Below, piece after piece: positions 1 through 9,966 of a DNA stretch of 64,000 bases. The position numbers were made by a program, and so were the translations under genes. This DNA is from Leptolyngbya sp. FACHB-261 (GTDB taxonomy: Bacteria; Cyanobacteriota; Cyanobacteriia; FACHB-261): assembly GCF_014696065.1 (NCBI RefSeq), contig NZ_JACJPL010000027.1, positions 310,001-374,000 of the forward strand. Direction: 5' to 3'. The notes under the pieces are model-generated. The model searched no databases. It had not been told where the DNA came from and saw only the letters and a program-made list of their open reading frames with translations. Every line of letters begins with the position of its first letter. Within the stretch, counting starts at the first letter, position 1.

Positions 1-96
1 TAGCCCAGTTAAAACCAGCAGGATCAGGACGGCAATCGCCACAGCCCGATCAAGTGGTTGTAGAGACCCACGCCCAGCCTGAATTGATTTTTTCAT
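1..96 (-). CDS. N-terminal fragment of a membrane-anchored protein (runs off left edge)
   Basis: Reading the minus strand from an ATG at 96 gives an open frame of 32 codons to the window edge. It begins MKKSIQAGRG, continues with LQPLDRAVA, and then enters a hydrophobic stretch (IAVLILLVLTGL) that looks like an N-terminal membrane anchor or signal segment. Only this end is visible, so no family can be named. It is divergent from accC, with about 84 bp between the two start codons. Confidence rests on the clean start and the typical anchor; a chance frame cannot be excluded over so short a stretch. Confidence 0.45.
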   Translation of the reverse strand, partial: MKKSIQAGRGSLQPLDRAVAIAVLILLVLTGL

Positions 97-139
97 CGGC
101 AGCCGCACACCACAGTGATAGGATCTCTCTCGCCAGTAC

Positions 140-159
140 AGACGTAGTATGCTACGTCT
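140..159. promoter_or_regulatory. Inverted repeat in the accC upstream region, candidate operator
   Basis: Arms AGACGTAG (140-147) and CTACGTCT (152-159) are perfect complements around a TATG loop. The site lies between the divergent starts of the left-edge gene (96) and accC (181). TATGCT at 148-153 could serve as a -10 element. The palindrome is seen directly; its function as an operator is inference. Confidence 0.35.
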
Positions 160-180
160 TCACCCCATTACGCCTGCACT

Positions 181-1602
181 ATGACGCCGTTCTCGTCAGA
201 GGCCCGGAGAGACATTGCGCCAGTGCCCCAAAAAGAGATTTCTAAAATCTTGATTGCCAATCGGGGCGAGATTGCATTACGGATCCTGCGTACCTGCGAA
301 GAGATGGGAATTGCTACGGTTGCCGTCCACTCCACTGTGGATCGCAATGCGCTGCATGTTCAACTGGCTGATGAAGCGGTCTGCATCGGCGAGCCGCCCA
401 GTGCCAAAAGTTATCTCAACATCCCCAATATCATTGCGGCTGCCCTGACGCGCAACGCCACCGCCATTCATCCAGGCTATGGTTTCCTAGCGGAGAACGC
501 TCGTTTCGCTGAAATTTGTGCCGACCACCAATTGACTTTCATTGGTCCCACGCCCGCAGCAATTACGGCAATGGGGGACAAATCCACAGCCAAAGAGACG
601 ATGCAATGGGCCAAAGTGCCCACAGTTCCGGGTAGCGATGGCTTGATTGAAAGCGAGTCTCAAGCTTTGAATCTAGCGACTAAAATTGGCTACCCCGTGA
701 TGATTAAAGCCACGGCAGGTGGCGGTGGGCGCGGTATGCGCTTTGTCCCCAGCGAACTAGAATTGCTGCGTCTACTGCGAGCCGCTCAGGGCGAAGCAGA
801 AGCCGCTTTTGGCAACCCTGGCGTTTATTTGGAGAAATTCATTGAGCGGCCACGCCACATTGAGTTTCAGATTTTGGCGGATGCTCACGGCAATGTCATT
901 CACTTAGGTGAACGAGATTGCTCAATTCAGCGTCGCCACCAAAAATTGCTAGAAGAAGCGCCCAGCCCAGCCTTGAGCCCGGAACTGCGCGCGAAGATGG
1001 GAACGGCTGCGGTAAAAGCCGCTCAGGCGATTAACTACACTGGCGCCGGTACTGTGGAGTTTTTGCTAGATCGCCATGGCAATTTCTACTTTATGGAGAT
1101 GAACACCCGCATTCAGGTGGAGCACCCGGTCACTGAGATGATTACGGGGCTCGATCTGATTGCCGAGCAAATTCGCATTGCGCGGGGCGAAAAACTGCGG
1201 CTGACCCAAGAGCAAGTCGTGCTCAATGGCCATGCGATCGAATGCCGGATCAACGCCGAAGATCCTGAACACAACTTTCGACCCCATCCCGGTCGGATTA
1301 GCGGCTACTTACCGCCTGGTGGCCCCGGTGTGCGCATGGATTCCCACGTCTACACAGACTACGTAATCCCGCCTTATTACGACTCCTTAATCGGTAAGTT
1401 GATTGTCTGGGCACCTGATCGAAGCGGTGCCATTATCCGCATGCGGCGAGCGCTACGGGAATGCGCGATTACCGGCTTGCCTACCACTATTGCTTTTCAC
1501 CAAAAGATTATGCAAAACCCAGCCTTCATCAAGGCTGATGTTTACACAAACTTTGTGCAGCAGTTGATGGAAGCGGAGGAGGCTGCTAAGTTAGCCGGAT
1601 AG
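181..1602 (+). CDS. accC: Biotin carboxylase subunit of acetyl-CoA carboxylase
   Basis: Catalyses ATP-dependent carboxylation of biotin on BCCP, the first half-reaction of malonyl-CoA synthesis, in the cytoplasm. The N-terminal carboxylase motif [15 protein letters not shown] lies near residues 22-36, the ATP-grasp glycine loop GGGGRGMRF near 180, and the active-site segment [14 protein letters not shown] near 306. The 473-residue frame is about 20 residues longer than usual. An in-frame GTG at 223 (codon 15) would give the normal family N-terminus, so the true start may be 223 rather than the ATG at 181. Other carboxylase subunits are not adjacent, as is common in cyanobacteria, where acc genes are scattered. 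Identification is firm; the start is not. Confidence 0.95.
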   Translation: MTPFSSEARRDIAPVPQKEISKILIANRGEIALRILRTCEEMGIATVAVHSTVDRNALHVQLADEAVCIGEPPSAKSYLNIPNIIAAALTRNATAIHPGYGFLAENARFAEICADHQLTFIGPTPAAITAMGDKSTAKETMQWAKVPTVPGSDGLIESESQALNLATKIGYPVMIKATAGGGGRGMRFVPSELELLRLLRAAQGEAEAAFGNPGVYLEKFIERPRHIEFQILADAHGNVIHLGERDCSIQRRHQKLLEEAPSPALSPELRAKMGTAAVKAAQAINYTGAGTVEFLLDRHGNFYFMEMNTRIQVEHPVTEMITGLDLIAEQIRIARGEKLRLTQEQVVLNGHAIECRINAEDPEHNFRPHPGRISGYLPPGGPGVRMDSHVYTDYVIPPYYDSLIGKLIVWAPDRSGAIIRMRRALRECAITGLPTTIAFHQKIMQNPAFIKADVYTNFVQQLMEAEEAAKLAG

Positions 1603-1704
1603 CTTTAAGCAAGCTTGAGGTTATTGCTAGGAATTCACCAAGCTTGCCCAAGCTCGAAGCCGATGAAGCCGAACCGAGACCACTCGTTCATTGAGTTCTG
1701 TCTA

Positions 1705-1728
1705 TATCTATATGGATCTATATAGATA
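1705..1728. repeat. AT-rich inverted repeat
   Basis: TATCTATAT (1705-1713) is complementary to ATATAGATA (1720-1728) across six bases. It sits in the gap after accC and just before a weak ORF starting at 1738. It could be an operator or simply low-complexity DNA; nothing else distinguishes it. Confidence 0.3.
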
Positions 1729-1737
1729 CGTACGTAA

Positions 1738-1974
1738 ATGGGCGTTGAGGAATTGTTCTCTTTGGTGTCAACTATGTTTCTCAAAAGACTTTTGCCTCGC
1801 CTAGGTCTGTCTTGCGCCATGCTGGCGACCCTGCCCTTCGCATCCGATAGCTTGCTCGATCAGATGCAAGCACCGGACATTTTTGGTGGTATTGCGACTA
1901 TTGCTTCGTGCTTGGGTGCCTCTGTCCCGATGCTGAAGTTATTCGGCAATTCCAACCAGAATTCTGAGCCCTAA
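1738..1974 (+). CDS. Possible small hypothetical protein with a hydrophobic N-terminal part
   Basis: This 78-codon frame follows accC. A second possible start is the ATG at 1772, which begins MFLKRLLPRLGLSCAM, a basic-then-hydrophobic pattern resembling a signal or anchor. I recognise no family. There is no convincing ribosome binding site, and the frame could be fortuitous. It is listed because the strand is otherwise empty between accC and the small ORF at 2074. Confidence 0.25.
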   Translation: MGVEELFSLVSTMFLKRLLPRLGLSCAMLATLPFASDSLLDQMQAPDIFGGIATIASCLGASVPMLKLFGNSNQNSEP

Positions 1975-2073
1975 ACCAGCCTGAAGACTGAGATAGAAAT
2001 TGGTTTGCAAAGTGGCCCGGAAACTGAAAGATCCGCAAGCTAAAGTGAAGGAACCCCCGTGCCTGCCTCTGCC

Positions 2074-2238
2074 ATGAACGCTGATCCCGATGAGCCAAGC
2101 CTCAACGATTACATGGAACTGCTACGGCCCCTAATTGAGGCTGAAGAGCTCGAAGTTCTAATCGATGACAACCACGAACTGGCCCAAGCCGATCCTGCCG
2201 TCCTAGGCAGCCTAGTCATGGCCCTAACCTGGGAGTAG
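2074..2238 (+). CDS. Small acidic hypothetical protein (54 aa)
   Basis: An ATG at 2074 opens a 54-codon frame ending in TAG at 2236-2238, beginning MNADPDEPSLNDYMELL and ending LGSLVMALTWE. It is strongly acidic with amphipathic Leu/Glu spacing, more like a real small soluble protein than random sequence. An in-frame GTG lies slightly upstream. No family is recognised. It ends just before a degenerate repeat array. Confidence 0.4.
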   Translation: MNADPDEPSLNDYMELLRPLIEAEELEVLIDDNHELAQADPAVLGSLVMALTWE

Positions 2239-2241
2239 GGG

Positions 2242-2391
2242 CGGGGTTCCCCCGCCCGAATTTAGAAACTCCCCCGCCCAAATTCGTAAATCTCTGCGCC
2301 CGAATCCACAAATCTCTGCGCCCGAATTCGCCAATCTCCCCCGCCCGAATTTAAAAGTCTCTCCCCAAGTTCACAAGCCTCCCCAACTGGC
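2242..2391. repeat. Degenerate tandem repeat, unit 22-23 nt, about six units
   Basis: Successive units resemble CTCCCCCGCCCGAATTTAAA, for example CTCTGCGCCCGAATCCACAA and CTCTGCGCCCGAATTCGCCA. The array fills the whole space between the small ORF ending at 2238 and the stop codon of ribD at 2393. Units differ by several substitutions, so this is an old or constrained array and not a fresh slippage product. No coding frame runs through it. Confidence 0.6.
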
Positions 2392-2392
2392 T

Positions 2393-3511
2393 CTACAAAT
2401 ACCCCTCAAATAGCCAGTCTTGCCCCAATTGGCGCACTTGCAATTGCTTCAGTTGCAGGGCTTGGGTCATTTCAGTGAAGCCGAGATCCGCTACGGGTGT
2501 AAAACCAGAGCCGCCGATGATTTTGGGCGCGATGAAGGCTAGCAATTTTTGTACGGTGCCCTCTCGAATAGCTTGAGCAGCTAGTGTGCCGCCGCATTCC
2601 CATAACACGGTGAGTAGACCTCGACTATATAGATAGTCCAATGCGGTCTTTGGTGTGAGGAGGTCGAGTTCAACTACTTCAACGCCCTGCTTTTCCAGCA
2701 GTTGTCTGAACTGTTGTCTAAGCTGTTGCCCATGCGTATCCGGTTGGAGCTTACTGGGATCGGGATTGGCTTCAGTCAGAACCAGGGTTGGGGCTGTGGC
2801 AGTGTCCCAGAGATGGGCTTTTTCAGGTAGGTTCAGGCTGCGGCTCATCACGATTCGCAAGGGGTTTCGCCCTGCTTCTAATCGACAGGTGAGTTGAGGG
2901 TTGTCTTGCCGTACGGTATTGCTGCCAACGATCACAGCGTCGCAAATGCTGCGCAGTCGATGCACCTCAGTTCGGGCGGCTTCACCTGTGACCCAGAAGC
3001 TATGGCCGGTGGGCGCGGCGATATGACCATCCAGGGTCATGGCGTATTTGAGAATGCCGAAGGGGCGTTTTTGGGTGACGCGATGCACGAAGGCTTCGTT
3101 GAGTTGCTGACAGGCGGCCTCTTGCACGCCCACGATCACCTCGATGCCATTGGTCCGCAACCGTTCGATGCCACCGCCCGAAACGCGGGGATCGGGATCG
3201 ACCATGCCAACCACCACTCGCGCCACGCCTGCTTGCAAAATCGCTTCGGTGCAGGGCGGCGTGCGTCCGTAGTGATTGCAGGGTTCCAGGTTGACGTAGA
3301 GGGTGCTGCCTCGCGCCTGCTCCCCGGCTGCGCGCAGGGCAAACACTTCGGCGTGGGGCTGACCGGCCCCGGGATGGAAGCCTGCGCCCAGGACCTGATC
3401 GCCCTGGAGGACCACTGAACCGACCATTGGATTGGGAGCTGTGCGACCCTGAGCACGAGCAGCCAATTCTAGGCAGCGGTCCATCCAGTTGGGATCAATT
3501 GGAGATGTCAT
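2393..3511 (-). CDS. ribD: Bifunctional diaminohydroxyphosphoribosylaminopyrimidine deaminase / 5-amino-6-(5-phosphoribosylamino)uracil reductase
   Basis: Carries out the second and third steps of riboflavin synthesis from GTP: ring deamination, then NADPH-dependent reduction of the ribosyl side chain. The N-terminal cytidine-deaminase-like domain has the zinc motif HAEVFAL near residue 53 and PCNHYGRTPPC near 77-87. The reductase domain follows from about residue 150 to the end. The length of 372 residues is normal for RibD. The ATG at 3511 gives the expected family N-terminus. No other rib gene is adjacent. The gene downstream on this strand is unrelated. Confidence 0.95.
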   Translation of the reverse strand: MTSPIDPNWMDRCLELAARAQGRTAPNPMVGSVVLQGDQVLGAGFHPGAGQPHAEVFALRAAGEQARGSTLYVNLEPCNHYGRTPPCTEAILQAGVARVVVGMVDPDPRVSGGGIERLRTNGIEVIVGVQEAACQQLNEAFVHRVTQKRPFGILKYAMTLDGHIAAPTGHSFWVTGEAARTEVHRLRSICDAVIVGSNTVRQDNPQLTCRLEAGRNPLRIVMSRSLNLPEKAHLWDTATAPTLVLTEANPDPSKLQPDTHGQQLRQQFRQLLEKQGVEVVELDLLTPKTALDYLYSRGLLTVLWECGGTLAAQAIREGTVQKLLAFIAPKIIGGSGFTPVADLGFTEMTQALQLKQLQVRQLGQDWLFEGYL

Positions 3512-3564
3512 CTTGCAGGCAGATAGGCTGGCCAGTTAGCGAGGCGCAGCCCATCCAAACCAGA

Positions 3565-5595
<2,031 letters not shown>

Positions 5596-5701
5596 TCAAC
5601 GGGGAACGGCTTCACGACAGCTTCACTACTCAGCTACCGAAAGTTCAATCCGGATACCAGAAACTGGCTGCCTGATTCTGAATAGCTAGGCGCAAACCGA
5701 C

Positions 5702-7027
5702 TTAGCGCTGGTTGACTAACCGCCAACTGGCTAAAGCCGCTTGCTGCACTTGAGCCAGGGGCACCTGTTGCGCTCGAGCCAGACGGGCACAGTCTTCGTA
5801 TTCCGGCTGCACGTTCACGATGGTTTGTCCGCGTTGGGCGATTTTCACCTGTATGGGACCGTAGATCGTTTCTAGGGTTTGAAATTGCCGGTTGAGGATC
5901 GAGCGAGATTGAATGCGGCGGCGAATGCCCAAAGTGCTGGTTTCGCGGAACAAGACGGTTTCGCACTGCTCCAGATCTTCCGGTTTGCAAAGCACGGTGA
6001 GCAGGAGCCCAGGCCGGGACTTTTTCATGCCCACGGCCTGCGTGAACACATCCAAGGCCCCGGCTTTGGGCAATTCATCAAATAGGTAGCCCACGACTTG
6101 CGGGCTGAGGTCATCGACCTGAGTTTCCAGTACGGCAATCGGTTCTAGACCTTCGGCACCTGGTCCGCGCTCCGGCTGCACTAGGGGCGTGGGCAAGTCA
6201 GGCTCAAGGTCAACGTGATCGTGCGCGTGGCTGTGGTGAGCTTGACCGTGCTGCCTATGGCTGTGCTGATGGTCGCTGTGACCTGGTTCGCCCAGCCAGA
6301 GGCGCAGGATATTGGGCAGGGCCAGCTGTTGCGAGCCTGCCCCCAGGCCGATTTTGCGTAGGCGCATGGGGGGGCAGGGGCCGAAAGACTGAGCGAGGGC
6401 CGTGACCAGGGCGGCGCCAGTCGGAGTCACCAGTTCGCGGTCGATGCCGTTGGCGTAGATCGGGACGCCACGCAATTCCCAGAGTTTGAGCACGGCTGGG
6501 GTGGGCACGGGCAGGCGTCCGTGGGCAGCGCGGACTGTACCGCCGCCGGTGGGCAGCGCAGAGCAGTAGATTGCATCCGGGTCGAGCCAGTCCAAACCCA
6601 AGCAGGTGCCAACCACATCGACTAAGGCATCAGTGGCACCGACTTCGTGAAAGTGAACTTGCTCTGGGGGAATGCCGTGTACGGCGCCTTCGGCAATTGC
6701 CAGGGTTTGAAAGACCTTGAGGCTCCAGGCTTCGGCACGGGGCGGCAGTTTTGCCTGTCGGATCAGGTGTTCGATCTCAGGCAGATGGCGGTGAGGCGCG
6801 TGCTGATCCGGGTTAGCATCAGCCCTCAAATAGACATGCACTTTGGTCGCCTGCTGATCGTTGCGCTGCACCAGTTCAGACCAGAGTTTATATTCATCGG
6901 CAATGCCCAGTTTTTCTAGCTGTTGACGCAGATAGTCCAGAGGCACGCCCGCACTAACTAGCGCTCCCAAACACATGTCGCCAGAGATGCCGGTTGGACA
7001 ATCGAAATAGGCAATTCGCCGATCCAT
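5702..7027 (-). CDS. larC: Nickel pincer cofactor biosynthesis protein LarC (nickel insertion)
   Basis: LarC is the CTP-dependent cyclometallase that inserts nickel into the pyridinium-thiocarboxylate mononucleotide cofactor first found in lactate racemase. The start [20 protein letters not shown] and the segment [17 protein letters not shown] are characteristic. A histidine-rich stretch near residues 247-275 ([20 protein letters not shown]) fits nickel handling. The ATG at 7027 has GGAG upstream. Unlike Lactobacillus larC, where a frameshift joins two frames, this gene is a single frame of 441 residues. Neither larB nor larE is adjacent. Confidence 0.92.
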   Translation of the reverse strand: MDRRIAYFDCPTGISGDMCLGALVSAGVPLDYLRQQLEKLGIADEYKLWSELVQRNDQQATKVHVYLRADANPDQHAPHRHLPEIEHLIRQAKLPPRAEAWSLKVFQTLAIAEGAVHGIPPEQVHFHEVGATDALVDVVGTCLGLDWLDPDAIYCSALPTGGGTVRAAHGRLPVPTPAVLKLWELRGVPIYANGIDRELVTPTGAALVTALAQSFGPCPPMRLRKIGLGAGSQQLALPNILRLWLGEPGHSDHQHSHRQHGQAHHSHAHDHVDLEPDLPTPLVQPERGPGAEGLEPIAVLETQVDDLSPQVVGYLFDELPKAGALDVFTQAVGMKKSRPGLLLTVLCKPEDLEQCETVLFRETSTLGIRRRIQSRSILNRQFQTLETIYGPIQVKIAQRGQTIVNVQPEYEDCARLARAQQVPLAQVQQAALASWRLVNQR

Positions 7028-7064
7028 CAATACTTTCTCCTTGTGCCCGTTCAGGTTCCCAAGC

Positions 7065-7634
7065 TCAGGCTACTGGGTTGGCGCAGAATTCAGGGTCTTC
7101 TTTCAATATTGGCGGACGGCAGAGGCCGATGCGGAGCTGATAATGTTGCTGCCGCCACAGTTGCCGCCAGTGTTCCAGCACGCTTTCAGGATAGGTAAAG
7201 CGTTGACATTCGAGGCGAATGATTTCGCCTAACCATTGCAAAACTCGCAGATCGGTACAAGCCTGAATACTTTTAGCGCAAGCTTCTATCCACTCCATAA
7301 ATACGCGGTAGCTAATAAATTGACCGCCTCGATCTTGGCGGTGCACAAACAACTGATGGGGCCAATGCTCGTAGCGACAAATCATGGTTTCAGGAATGCC
7401 GAGAAACTTGGCAATCTGCGCTAGAGAAATACAAAGCTGCGGCTGAAGCACCTGAGTTAAGTGCATCTCAAAACTCCAAAAAGCTTGCAGTTGAAGGAAT
7501 AGGGCAATTCTGAGTTGAATTGCCCCGCAATCCATAGCCACGACTAGACTCCCCCCTCTGAAAGGAGTTGAATCAGCAGTGCTAAACTGCCCACTAGCCT
7601 TCATGTTGACATTTTCAACATGCGGGTCAGTCAT
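7065..7634 (-). CDS. Conserved-looking hypothetical protein, possible HTH-like segment
   Basis: A 189-codon frame directly upstream of larC on the same strand, 37 bp away. The better half begins near an in-frame ATG at 7466 ([15 protein letters not shown]) and includes [20 protein letters not shown], which resembles a helix-turn-helix. Tryptophan- and arginine-rich helices follow. The first 56 codons are less protein-like, so the true start may be 7466. No family or function is recognised. Position suggests possible co-transcription with larC. Confidence 0.5.
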   Translation of the reverse strand: MTDPHVENVNMKASGQFSTADSTPFRGGSLVVAMDCGAIQLRIALFLQLQAFWSFEMHLTQVLQPQLCISLAQIAKFLGIPETMICRYEHWPHQLFVHRQDRGGQFISYRVFMEWIEACAKSIQACTDLRVLQWLGEIIRLECQRFTYPESVLEHWRQLWRQQHYQLRIGLCRPPILKEDPEFCANPVA

Positions 7635-7875
7635 CTGGAGTTTGCTTAGGACTCCAGGTGACGCTAGAGAAGCAATGACTACTTGGGCTCAAAGCTTAAT
7701 GGAAGCTCTATAAGCCTGTCAAGCCCCTCGCCCAAGTTTTTTAGCGCCCATACCAATAGCCACAATTGCAGCCCTTCACTAAGGTTGTAAAAACCTCCTA
7801 TTCGCGAGTTATCAGAAGCAAGCAAAACGTTTCCACTTCCTCACACCCTAACTCCCAACCTAAAGCAACATTTGC

Positions 7876-8099
7876 CCAAGTTGATACCTAATTTTCTCAA
7901 CTCGATATCAAATGATTCCAACCGAATATATAGCCCTACCAACTTGAGATACAGCCCTACCAGCCCGAGATTAAATTATTCCAAGTTGAGATACAGCTTC
8001 ATCGACCGGATATAAAATCCCCCCAACCAGCGCGCAGAACTCCCCAAGTTGAGATGCAAATTTCCCAACTCGTGCGCAATTTCTATAGGCCGGATTAGG
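7876..8099. repeat. Degenerate tandem repeat, unit 20-22 nt, about ten units
   Basis: Units resemble CCAAGTTGAGATACAGCTTC: CCAAGTTGATACC..., CTCAACTCGATATC..., CCAACCGAATATAT..., CAACTTGAGATACAG..., CCAAGTTGAGATACAG..., CCAAGTTGAGATGCA.... Each unit keeps a CAA/CCAAC start and a GAGATA-like centre. Unit length is close to that of the array at 2242-2391, but the sequence differs. Confidence 0.6.
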
Positions 8100-8128
8100 C
8101 TATCTCAATTCTCTAGATGAGAGCGAGA

Positions 8129-8280
8129 AATCAGAACCCCACCGCCTTCGGCACCTGCCCTTAGCAAGGGGAGGTTGGGAGGAGTCAATGTTGAAAGCTA
8201 CAAATTAAAACCCGTCGCCTAGGGCTCCTCCCCTTGGCAAGGGGAGGTTGGGAGGGGTCAATGTCGAGAGCTACAAATCA
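8129..8280. repeat. Two direct copies of an interspersed palindromic element
   Basis: Copy one (about 8129-8206) and copy two (about 8207-8280) share the core GCAAGGGGAGGTTGGGAGG followed by AGTCAATG or GGTCAATG and AGCTACAAAT. Copy one opens with AAATCAGAACCCC, matching the start of the perfect palindrome at 39466-39528. They appear to be diverged members of the same dispersed family. Confidence 0.65.
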
Positions 8281-8326
8281 GCCTCCCCTTTCTCCCCACG
8301 GGAGAAAGGGGCCGGGGGATAGGGGT

Positions 8327-8830
8327 CTAAATCAACCGCACCAAAAACTCCAGCGCTGTCGTCCGCCAACGCCGCCCCTCCGGTTCCAAATGCCAACCCT
8401 GCACCTTATCGGGCGCAGTCCAGAGATCCAAATGCTCCACCGGCGGATCGGCATAGAAGCTGACCGACCCACCGCCCAGCTCATGGGAACTCCAGTGCGT
8501 AAACCAATCGTGACTGAGGCGATAAACCGTACTCTGCTGCGTTGAGCCCAGCGGTACCCCCCAACCATCCAGCGCAAATAGACTGCGCACCCGTCCACTC
8601 AGCAAAGCCCCCAAACCACCGACCACACCAGCGCTAAACGCCACCACACTCAACGAACCCGAAGGACAATGCTTCTGCAAAAACTGCAACACCGCCAACG
8701 AGTTATGGGGCAAGTAGCGATGCGCTGGGTAAACCAGAATCGGACGTGAGGGCAGGTGAGGGCGCAGATGGCTCAAAAACTGATCTGTCAATTCCGGAGA
8801 ATGAAAGCCAGGACAGATCAGCAGCGTCAT
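8327..8830 (-). CDS. Small alpha/beta-hydrolase-like hypothetical protein
   Basis: A 167-residue protein beginning MTLLICPGFHSPELTDQFL. VVAFSAGVVGGLGALL (residues about 62-77) matches a nucleophile elbow of the S-x-G type, and an early PGFHSP segment resembles an oxyanion-hole strand. The length is short for a full alpha/beta hydrolase. Substrate is unknown. It lies 39 bp downstream of argF on the same strand and could be co-transcribed. Coding status is well supported by codon structure. Confidence 0.65.
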   Translation of the reverse strand: MTLLICPGFHSPELTDQFLSHLRPHLPSRPILVYPAHRYLPHNSLAVLQFLQKHCPSGSLSVVAFSAGVVGGLGALLSGRVRSLFALDGWGVPLGSTQQSTVYRLSHDWFTHWSSHELGGGSVSFYADPPVEHLDLWTAPDKVQGWHLEPEGRRWRTTALEFLVRLI

Positions 8831-8869
8831 AATCGCAACACTCGCCTACTACTTGCGCCTACCTCACTA

Positions 8870-9784
8870 CTAGAGCACACTCGCCAGCAGAGCCTTTTGC
8901 GCATGGAGACGATTCTCCGCCTGGTCCCACACCCGCGAGTGCTGCCCTTCGATCACCGCTTCCGTAATCTCTTCGCCCCGGTGCGCCGGTAAGCAGTGGA
9001 GCACAATCACCTCCGGGTCGGCCAGCGCTTGCAGATGCTCATTGAGCTGATAAGGCGTAAACACCGGCCCTCGTGACTCCGCCGAGTCCTCCTGTCCCAT
9101 GCTGGCCCAAACATCGGTATAGAGAACCTGCGCGCCCTTCGCCGCCAGTTCCGCATCCGTCGTCACCAACACCTCCGAGCGCCCATCGGCCAGCGCCGTC
9201 GCCTGCGCCACAATCTTGGGGTCAGGTGAATACTCAGAGGGTGCCGCCACGCGTACATTCATGCCCACCAGTGCACAGCCCAGCATCAGCGAGTGGGCCA
9301 TATTATTGCCGTCCCCCAGATAGGACAGCGTCAGCCCATCCAGCTTGCCAAAGGCTTCCTGCACTGTCAGCAAATCTGCCAACACCTGACAAGGATGCTC
9401 TTGGTCGGTCAGCGCATTAATCACAGGCATCTGGCAGTAACCCGCAAACGCTTCCAAATCTGCCTGATCAAACGTGCGAATGGCGACCACATCCAGATAG
9501 CGATCCAGCACCCGCGCCGTATCAGCCAGAGGCTCACCTCGGCTCACCTGCGTAACATTGGGGTTCAGGTCAATCACCTGACCGCCCAACTGATACATCG
9601 CCACCGTGAAGCTAACGCGGGTGCGCGTGGAGGCCTTAGAGAACAGCAGACCCAGCACCTTCCGTTCATGGGAGCGGTTGATCTTGCCCGCCTTCATGCC
9701 CGCTGCCAAATCCAGCAACCCCATCAACTCATCTCGGTTGAGGTCAGCCAGACTGAGCAGATCACGCCCTTTGAGTTCTGTCAT
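8870..9784 (-). CDS. argF: Ornithine carbamoyltransferase
   Basis: Transfers the carbamoyl group of carbamoyl phosphate to ornithine to form citrulline in arginine synthesis; active as a cytoplasmic trimer. The carbamoyl-phosphate motif STRTRVSF lies near residue 50, HPCQVLADLLT near 129 and the ornithine-loop HCLPAHRGEE near 260. The 304-residue length is normal. The ATG at 9784 gives the expected MTELKGRDLLSL start. carA, which supplies carbamoyl phosphate, is 5.5 kb away on the other strand. A strong terminator upstream separates argF from the protease gene. Confidence 0.96.
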   Translation of the reverse strand: MTELKGRDLLSLADLNRDELMGLLDLAAGMKAGKINRSHERKVLGLLFSKASTRTRVSFTVAMYQLGGQVIDLNPNVTQVSRGEPLADTARVLDRYLDVVAIRTFDQADLEAFAGYCQMPVINALTDQEHPCQVLADLLTVQEAFGKLDGLTLSYLGDGNNMAHSLMLGCALVGMNVRVAAPSEYSPDPKIVAQATALADGRSEVLVTTDAELAAKGAQVLYTDVWASMGQEDSAESRGPVFTPYQLNEHLQALADPEVIVLHCLPAHRGEEITEAVIEGQHSRVWDQAENRLHAQKALLASVL

Positions 9785-9819
9785 GTTGCACCTCCACGCA
9801 CAGATTCAATCAACGTACC

Positions 9820-9859
9820 AAAAAAACAAGCAGGGACCCTGATGGCTCAGAGGTCCCTG
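9820..9859 (-). terminator. Rho-independent terminator downstream of the ctp protease gene
   Basis: On the minus strand CAGGGACC (from 9859) pairs with GGTCCCTG (ending 9831) around a 13-base loop, followed by CTTG and a run of seven T. It lies about 108 bp past the protease stop and 36 bp before the argF start, so argF should have its own promoter in or after it. Confidence 0.8.
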
Positions 9860-9966
9860 ACTTAAATCAATACTCACCCACAACTCACCCAAAGCCTTCT
9901 AGAGAGCGGCCCAGAGGCACAACCGAGCCAACCCTTCAGAAGTTGATTGCAATCTAAGCCAATCTC

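Larger units (their letters stand above)
7635..8326. other. Gene-free region of about 690 bp filled largely by repeats
   Basis: No frame here looks coding. The stretch contains a degenerate tandem array (7876-8099) and two copies of an interspersed element with a GGGGAGGTTGGGAGG core (8129-8280), described separately. The first 240 bp show nothing recognisable. Confidence 0.6.

Noticed and set aside
2242-2391. Possible CRISPR or coding repeat
   Set aside because: Units directly abut each other and are diverged; there are no spacers and no frame is kept.
2655-3418. Plus-strand frames across ribD
   Set aside because: They are complements of ribD coding sequence; the minus strand has the complete deaminase-reductase motifs.
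8129-8280. Possible CRISPR remnant
   Set aside because: Only two copies, no uniform spacers, and the core is a palindrome family found again at 39466. No cas gene is present.
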